DNA from: Clitoria ternatea
Taxonomy: Eukaryota > Streptophyta > Magnoliopsida > Fabales > Fabaceae
Reading direction: 5' to 3'
Assembly (NCBI GenBank): GCA_037962975.1
Contig: CM075672.1
Span: forward strand, 128,450,001 to 128,514,000
Length of the DNA stretch: 64,000 nt
Shown: positions 57,848 through 64,000 of the stretch, one piece after another
How the letters are laid out: each line of letters starts with the position of its first letter
Numbering within the stretch: the first letter of the stretch is position 1
Position numbers and translations under genes: made by a program
Notes under the pieces: generated by a model
Told to the model about the DNA's origin: nothing
Database searches by the model: none
The model's input: the letters and a program-made list of their open reading frames with translations, nothing else

Positions 57848-57866
57848 GTTCTGCCCCACTCAAAAG
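57848..57866 (-). other. Polypurine tract of gypsy F
   Basis: The minus strand reads CTTTTGAGTGGGGCAGAAC directly before the LTR start TGTAACATCC. It is the expected position and composition for priming plus-strand DNA synthesis. Confidence 0.75.
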
Positions 57867-57876
57867 AATTTCGTCC

Positions 57877-59442
57877 TCAAAATTCAGTCGGTAACTTACC
57901 TTGGTCAAACAACTCGGGGTACTGCTGCCTCATGGCATCCTCGCGCTCCCAGGTATAAGAAGTATACCTGTCCTGCTGCCATTCCACTTCAACCAGTTGC
58001 ACATTCTTACTCCTTAATCGCTTTACCGATCGGTCCACGATCCTAGTCGGTATGATCACAGTGGTCAGGTCTTCCCTGATTTCCACTTCGTCATCAGGCA
58101 TTGTGTGAGTAGAATCTGGCAGATACTTCCTTAGTTGAGACACATGAAACATGTCATGCAATCAAGACAAGTGAGTCGGTAATGCTATTCGGTATGCCAT
58201 GGAGCCGACTCGTTCTGACACCTCATAAGGCCCAATGTATCAAGGGTTTAACTTTCCACTCTTCAAGACTCGCCCGACTCCTTTACTCGGTGAAGTCCTT
58301 AAAAATACCCTGTCTCCGACTTGAAATTCCAATGGTCTGGTGCGTTTGTCATGGTAGCTCTTCTGCCTATCTTGAGACGCCTTCATCTTTTCTCTTATCA
58401 CTCAGATCTGTTCTGAAGTTTGTTTCACAACCTCTGGCCCCAATAGCAGACTCTCACCCGATTCTGACCAGCAAAGCGGGGTTTGGCATCTTCGACCATA
58501 CAGTGCTTCGTAGGGTGCCATACCAATACTATTGTGATGGCTGTTATTGTACGTAAACTCAACCAAAGGAAGGTATTGCTCCCAATCCCCACCGTGCTCT
58601 AGTACACACGCCCTTAGCAAGTCCTCTAAGCTCTGGATTGTTCGCTCAGATTGTCCATCAGATTGGGGGTGGTAAGCGGAGCTAAGCCAAAGTTTCGTGC
58701 CTATTTCCTGGTGCAGGCTGGTCCAAAACCGGGACGTGAACCTAGGATCCCTATCCGATATGATAGAGGTCGGTATACCATGCAGTCGAATAATTTCGCG
58801 AATATAAATCTGAGTTAACCTATGCATCGGGTACTTCATGTTCACAGGTAGGAAGCGTGCACTCTTCGTTAGTCGGTCAACAATGACCCATATCGCATCA
58901 TGGCCCGCTCGGTTTTTGGGCAATCCCATGACAAAGTCCATGGCAATTGAGTCCCATTTCCACACGGGAATCTCCAGGGGTTGCAATGCACCATATGGCT
59001 TCTGGTGCTCCACTTTTGACTTCTAACAGGTGATGCACTGAGCCACATATTCTGCCACGTTCCTCTTTAATCCGGGCCACCAAAACTAGGTTCTCAGGTC
59101 ATGGTACATCTTCGTGGCAACCGGGTGGATACTTAGCAAGCTCTTGTGAGCTTCATCAAGCACCATTCTTCTCAATTCTCCCCCACCCGGCACATATATT
59201 CTATTTCTTACTCGGAAGATTCCATCTGATCCCTCGGTCAAGGACAAATCCTTGCCCTTGGCCTGAGTCTCCTTCATCTCAGCCAAGTAGGAATCTGACT
59301 GCTGTTGCTCGTACACGGATTTCAGGAATTCATTGGTAATCCTCAGCGTACCGATCGTCATTTTCTGAGAGGAGGGGATGTCAACATGTAAGTTCATGTC
59401 TCGGAACTGTTCCAATAACTCCACCTCCTTCACCATCATCAC
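57877..59442 (-). pseudogene. Integrase of gypsy F
   Basis: The zinc-binding part has DEAHKSLLSIHPVATKMYHD and CITC. The core carries all three acidic residues, in AMDFVMGLPKN, IISDRDPRF and SDGQSERTIQ. The C-terminal part has HDMFHVSQLRKYLPD and DRSVKRLRSKNVQLVEVEW, related to the chromovirus C-terminus. Five in-frame stops (near 59084, 59024, 58401, 58230 and 58163) interrupt it. The natural end is a TGA near 57876. Confidence 0.9.
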
Positions 59443-59444
59443 TG

Positions 59445-60842
59445 CTAATGAAGGGACTTCCGACTCAACGCGTCAGCAACAACGTTTGCCTTACCCAGAT
59501 GGTACTTTAGCTCGAAATCATAATCTTTTAAAAATTCCATCCATCTCCTCTGTCTCATGTTCAGTTCCTTTTGGTCGAATAAGTATTTGAGGCTCTTGTG
59601 ATCACTGTATACTTCAAATCTGGACCCAAACAAGTAATGCCTCCAGATTTTTAATGCGAACACCACAACTGCCAATTCCAAGTCGTGGGTCGGATAATGC
59701 TGCTCGTGAGGTCTCAATTGTCGAAAGGCATACGCTATCACTCGGTCTTTCTGCATTAGCACACATCCTAATCCAAGTCCTGATGCATCACAATAAACCA
59801 TGAAGCTCTCTTGCAAGTCAGGTAATGCCAGTACTGGAGTAGTCGTCAACTTGTCCTTCAACACTCGGAAGCTGTTCTCGCACTCGGGACTCCATACGAA
59901 GTGAATGTTTTTCCGAGTCAATTTAGTCAGTGGCAAGGCCAACTTAGAAAAACCTTCAATGAATCTTCTATAATAACCTGCCAGGCCCATAAAGCTCCTT
60001 ATCTCCGAGACTGACTTGGGTCTCTCCCATGCTATTATAGCCGCCACCTTCGAAGGGTCCACTGAGACACCTTCCTCGGAAATCACATGTCCGAGGAAAT
60101 GGATTTTATTCATCCAGAAATCACACTTTGAAAGCTTTGCAAACAACTGCTTCTCCCTTAACACTTGGAGTACCGCCCAGAGATGTTCTTCATGCTCCTC
60201 AGAAGTCTTAGAATAGACTAGGATGTCATCAATGAAAACAACTACGAATCGGTATAAATATGGGTGGAATATGTTGTTCATGTAATTCATGAAGACAGCA
60301 GGGGCGTTTGTTACACCGAACGGCATCACTACATACTCGTAGTGACCATACCGAGTCCGAAAGGCAGTCTTTGGGATATCCAAGTCCTTCACTCGGATTT
60401 GGTGGTATCCCGATCGCAGGTCGATTTTTGAGAATACTGAGGCTCCACGCAGTTGATCGATCAAGTCATCAATTTGGGGTAATGGGTATCAGTTCTTAAT
60501 CGTGAGTTTGTTTAGCTGTCGGTAATCTATACAAAGTCTCATGCTGCCATCCTTCTTCTTAACAAGCAGCAGGGGTGCGCCCCATGGTGATACGCTCGGT
60601 CTAATGAATTGTTTTCCGAGTAACTTATCTACTTGCTTCTTCAGCTCGGCCAATTCAGTTGGGGACATTCTATATGGTGCACTAGAGACTGGCTCGGCTC
60701 CAGGGATCAGGTCTATAGAGAATTCGACTTCTCTATTAGGAGGGACACTCGGTACGTCTTCAGGAAACACCTCTGGGAATTCACAGACAGTTGGAATTTC
60801 GTTCACCCGGGCTTTACTCTCACTCTCGGTTAGACAAAGCAT
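59445..60842 (-). pseudogene. Reverse transcriptase and RNase H of gypsy F
   Basis: Landmarks: REVEFSIDLIPGAEPVSSAPY, KKDGSMRLCIDYRQLNK, FSKIDLRSGYHQIRV, VMPFGVTNAPAVFMNYM, the catalytic box FIDDILVYSK, GLAGYYRRFIEGF, then RNase H with YCDASGLGLGCVLMQ and ADALSRKS. Only one stop (TGA near 60487) and a frameshift near 59450 break it, so the RT core reads as one 340-codon frame. Confidence 0.93.
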
Positions 60843-60907
60843 CTAAATAGTTGAGTTATACCTTGTGCTGTGTCGCCTTCATTGTGCTGCCTCGGGAAGA
60901 TTATCCT

Positions 60908-62311
60908 TCAGTTTCTGTAATCCACTAACACCTTGTTGGCTGAAAGCCAATCTATTCCGAGCACAATGTCAAGGTCCTTTAAGGGTATGCACACCAAATC
61001 GAAAGTGAAACTTTGATCACACAACACAAATGTTACATCCTTGCACATTGATGATGTCAACACCTTGGCGCCAGTCGGATTGGCTACTTCCAAAGTCCGA
61101 TCCATAAACACAGTAGGTAACTTTAATTGCTTTACACACTCATCAGCTATAAAAGAATGGGTGGCTCCCAAATCAAAAACAACATTAAGCGTATATCTAC
61201 CGAGTGAGCACTTACATTGTACCAAGTCATTCGCCTGTGCAGCATCTTCCGCGTTGATAGTGTAGACTCTTCCCATTGCTGGTTGGTCGGTATTCCTCTC
61301 TCGGCCATTTGGAGCAAGCATCATGTTTCCTCTGGCTTGGTTGCCTCTGCCACCCGGTCTTCGGTTATCATTCACTCGGTTTCTCTCTTGGAAACCTCCT
61401 TGACGTACACTGGTGTTTGCTTGACGGAGTTGGGGGCAATCGGGGCGAATGTGCCCCCTTTTATTACAATGAAAGCACACCACCTCACCATCGTTGTTGC
61501 AGTCTCGGGCATAATGATTTCCTCCACACTTGAAACACTTTCCGTCTCCCACAGCTGGTCGTCTTTCATGCTGGTTCCGACCCCCAATTCTGGAAAAGGA
61601 TCGGTTTCTGGCAACGTTACTCAGCCTCTTGAAGCGGGATTGCTGGGGCCTCAAGGAATGGTTGGCTCTGTTGCTCTGGCCCGAATGGGCCTTGTCATCC
61701 TCCTCGAATATTCTACACTTATTCACCAATGCAGGAAAACTCCGTATCTCTTGGTATCTACAGGCTCTCTTAATATCAGATCTTAATCCATTCTCAAATT
61801 TAAGGCACTTAGAGCTCTCCGTCCCTGGTTGTTGGAAAGGTGGGTAGAATAGGCACAACTCTTCGAATCTGGTCGCATACTCTTCCACAGTCATGGAGCC
61901 TTGTTTCAACTCCATAAACTCCAACTCTTTCCGACTCCTTACTGTGTCGGGGAAGTACTTCTCTAAGAAGCATGTCTTGAAATCGTTCCAGGTCAACTGA
62001 TTATTATCGTCAAGGAATCGGTTTCTGGCTATTTTCCACCAGTTTTCCGCCTCGTCATGCAGCATGTATACTGCACATTCTACTTTCTGGGCCTCGGTAC
62101 AGCGAAGACCCCCGAAAATCCTCTCCAGCTCCTAAGTCCATTTAAAAGCTGTATCAGGGTTCCGTCCTCCTAGAAATTCACTCGGCTTCCTCTTCAGGAA
62201 GCGGTCCAGCACTTGGCCCTCCTCAGCTTGAGGCTGGCCCTGCCTCTCAAACACGTCTGCAAAATGTTGGAATGCCGTGGCTATAGCCTCCATGCTTTGG
62301 TGATGCGTCAT
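60908..62311 (-). pseudogene. gag-protease of gypsy F
   Basis: The start is the ATG at 62311-62309 (MTHHQSMEAIATAFQ). A TAG near 62134 interrupts the capsid region. From 62065 the frame is open through AENWWKIARNRF, FLEKYFPDTVR, two knuckles (CFKCGGNHYARDC and CFHCNKRGHIRPDC) and the protease VVFDLGATHSFIADE. The protease site reads DLG where DSG is the common form. It ends after IDWLSANKVLVDY. Confidence 0.92.
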
Positions 62312-62568
62312 CCCTTATCCTGAAATTAACACCCCTTCAAGGATAAGTATACCAAGCCACCTACTACCGATCAGATTTCAGCCTAACACTCAGTAACTTA
62401 GCACATCATACTATTTCTATATGCTACTCAATCAATCGGACCAGGAGGGAAACAACCTCCTATCCACAAGTCAATATCAATCAGGTTCAATCATGATGAC
62501 CACTCAGTCAGAAAGCACACAACCACTCACACTCGGTAAGCATACCTTGGCCTTGGACCTTTCGGTCT

Positions 62569-62580
62569 GCTCTGATACCA
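62569..62580 (-). other. Primer-binding site of gypsy F
   Basis: The minus strand reads TGGTATCAGAGC, exact, three bases inside the LTR end (62584). Confidence 0.9.
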
Positions 62581-62583
62581 AAA

Positions 62584-64000
62584 TGTAACACCCTAATTTA
62601 AACAAATCATAGACAAGAAAAACAGAGGAAATTTTTTCACAATTAAAACCAGAATACCACGGTATAAGAAATGAGAGGAGAAGAAGAACAAGAGAATAAA
62701 AGAAATTCAAGAAACTAACAGCGGAAGAAGGGGAAAATCGCGTAGGCAGGTCACATAGCAACGCGCACACGCTCAAGCGAAAGCTTCACTCGGTATCCAT
62801 TCATTTCACTCGGCATTTCCGCACTCGGGTTCCAGCGCCTGATTCACTCAGAAGGATCCAACCTCAGTCCACTCGGACTTAGCTCTTGCACCTACTAGTC
62901 CCATTCGGACAATGCAACTCATTCTACGGTTTCATCAATCAGAACATATACGTGAATAATACAAAAGTGGTCCCCACTATCACTCACTCGGAATCTAGGA
63001 GGACTCCTTACTCAGAATAACCTTCACGTCCTTTTGCCACTCGGAGTATTTCACTTAGTTTTCACTCGGTGACCATAATCTTCCTACTCTAAACATTATA
63101 CTAAGTTAAGACTCACTCAGATTCCTTTGTCACTAACAGTTTACTACCGTGGGGTCCCCTAGAGTCTAAGGTGTCACGCTCCTGTCCGGAAAACCTTCAC
63201 TCGGCGGATTCTCACTCGGGGTTCGTTGATTATCCTACGCTCGGTAGAAATCCTAATAGTGACCACTCGGAACGTATATTTAGGCTCTCAACTTCAATCC
63301 TAACAACTCATCGTTAGGGGTAGTCTTCTATGTCAATTCCTACTCGCAGCTATCTGATTTCACTCACTCGGAGCGTCTGAACTTCCCCCACTCAGTGACA
63401 GAGTCATAAACTCACCCTCTAGGCCATAGATTGGCTTCCTTCATGTTAAGTTATGTCATTTCCTACACATTTGGGAATATGAACGCACATATATATATAT
63501 GTATAGATTACCCAAGCGTTACACAGTATAAGATAGACATGCAACATGGCATAAACATAGGCATATATATACGTATATAGGAGTGCATATCACGGATTTA
63601 CAACCACATTGTCATATTCCCATTCTAAGGGATCAACTCTGTATAAAAGACTAACAGCAAAACACGAGCCGGCCAAGGCTTAACAGAAAAATTGCCACAG
63701 CAGGGGTGAGTATCTTAAATTTTAAATGATAGATACTGCATCAGGTTGTCTCACATTTATACAACTATATATATATGCACACACAATCACACATGGCAAT
63801 GATTAAGGTCAAAATATTACTAATCAACCAGGACACGCACACAAGATCCTTACCGATCGGAATCCACCAGTTGTCACTCGCCCCCTTACACACATCAACT
63901 CAATAACATTAACATACAACAATCAGTGACATGATGTTAAGATCCATGAATCAGAATGCATCTTTTGAACATTTATCAGTCAGAATCCATAATTCTCACT
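62584..64000 (-). repeat. 5' LTR of gypsy F, partial
   Basis: Begins TGTAACACCCTAATTTAA (plus strand) and matches 54633 onward to the window edge. Compared with the 3' LTR it lacks about 125 bp at 63683, where CTTAAC is followed directly by AGAAAAATTG. The CACTCGG array is at about 62790-63400. Confidence 0.9.

Larger units (their letters stand above)
54633..64000 (-). mobile_element. Tekay/Del-like gypsy 'F', right end off-window
   Basis: The minus-strand order is 5' LTR (62584 to beyond 64000), primer-binding site, gag-protease, RT/RNase H, integrase, polypurine tract and 3' LTR (57847-54633). The two LTRs match closely, with about a dozen substitutions in the first 400 aligned bases, so it is a fairly recent insertion. 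It lies in the gag of D, left flank CGGAA (54628-54632). Confidence 0.92.

Noticed and set aside
1..64000. Host genes, tRNA, rRNA, or bacterial-type systems
   Set aside because: Every long frame resolves to gag, pol or ORF3 of retroelements or to a shadow of one; no intron-exon structure of a host gene was seen.

Overview
The window is plant repeat DNA, most likely from a legume. The AATCGATTAC-rich copia elements, Athila-type gypsy elements and long-LTR chromoviruses suggest Glycine or a close relative; this is inference, with no database check. I see no credible host gene, tRNA or rRNA. The deep nesting and CRM-like chromoviruses suggest pericentromeric heterochromatin.

Layout. (1) 1-7166: Sirevirus-like Ty1/copia element 'H' on the minus strand; its left end lies outside the window. 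It sits in the integrase of gypsy copy E1. (2) 7167-34075: two CRM-like Ty3/gypsy copies on the minus strand in tandem, E1 (internal region 7167-13394) and E2 (14209-15527 plus 28238-33261). They share the middle LTR (13395-14208); E2 has its own right LTR (33262-34075). E2 is split by a 12.7-kb Athila-like element 'B' (15528-28237). (3) 34076-41460: an older copia element 'G', minus strand. It was invaded by the E1/E2 tandem on the left, and between gag and protease by a solo LTR (38088-40036, perfect TTAAG target duplication). (4) 41461-49859: old debris, namely a gypsy gag relic, a CACTA transposase relic and a 3.26-kb solo LTR (44080-47341). (5) 49860-64000: a CRM-like LTR on the plus strand (E3), interrupted at 51042 by a Tekay/Del-like gypsy 'D' (plus). 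D is itself interrupted at 54633 by a related element 'F' (minus), which runs off the right edge.

All gag and pol genes are broken. Almost all premature stops whose original codon can be guessed lie one C-to-T (or opposite-strand G-to-A) step from Gln, Arg or Trp codons, as expected of long cytosine methylation.

The most interesting structure is a third ORF downstream of pol in three separate elements (H, B, G). Each has its own TATA-like box and leader. In H and B an array of short palindromes precedes that TATA box, and the same palindrome type fills the U3 of the same element's LTR: GTAATCGATTAC in H, CGCTYAAGCG in B. This looks like a duplicated LTR-type promoter driving ORF3 as a separate transcription unit.
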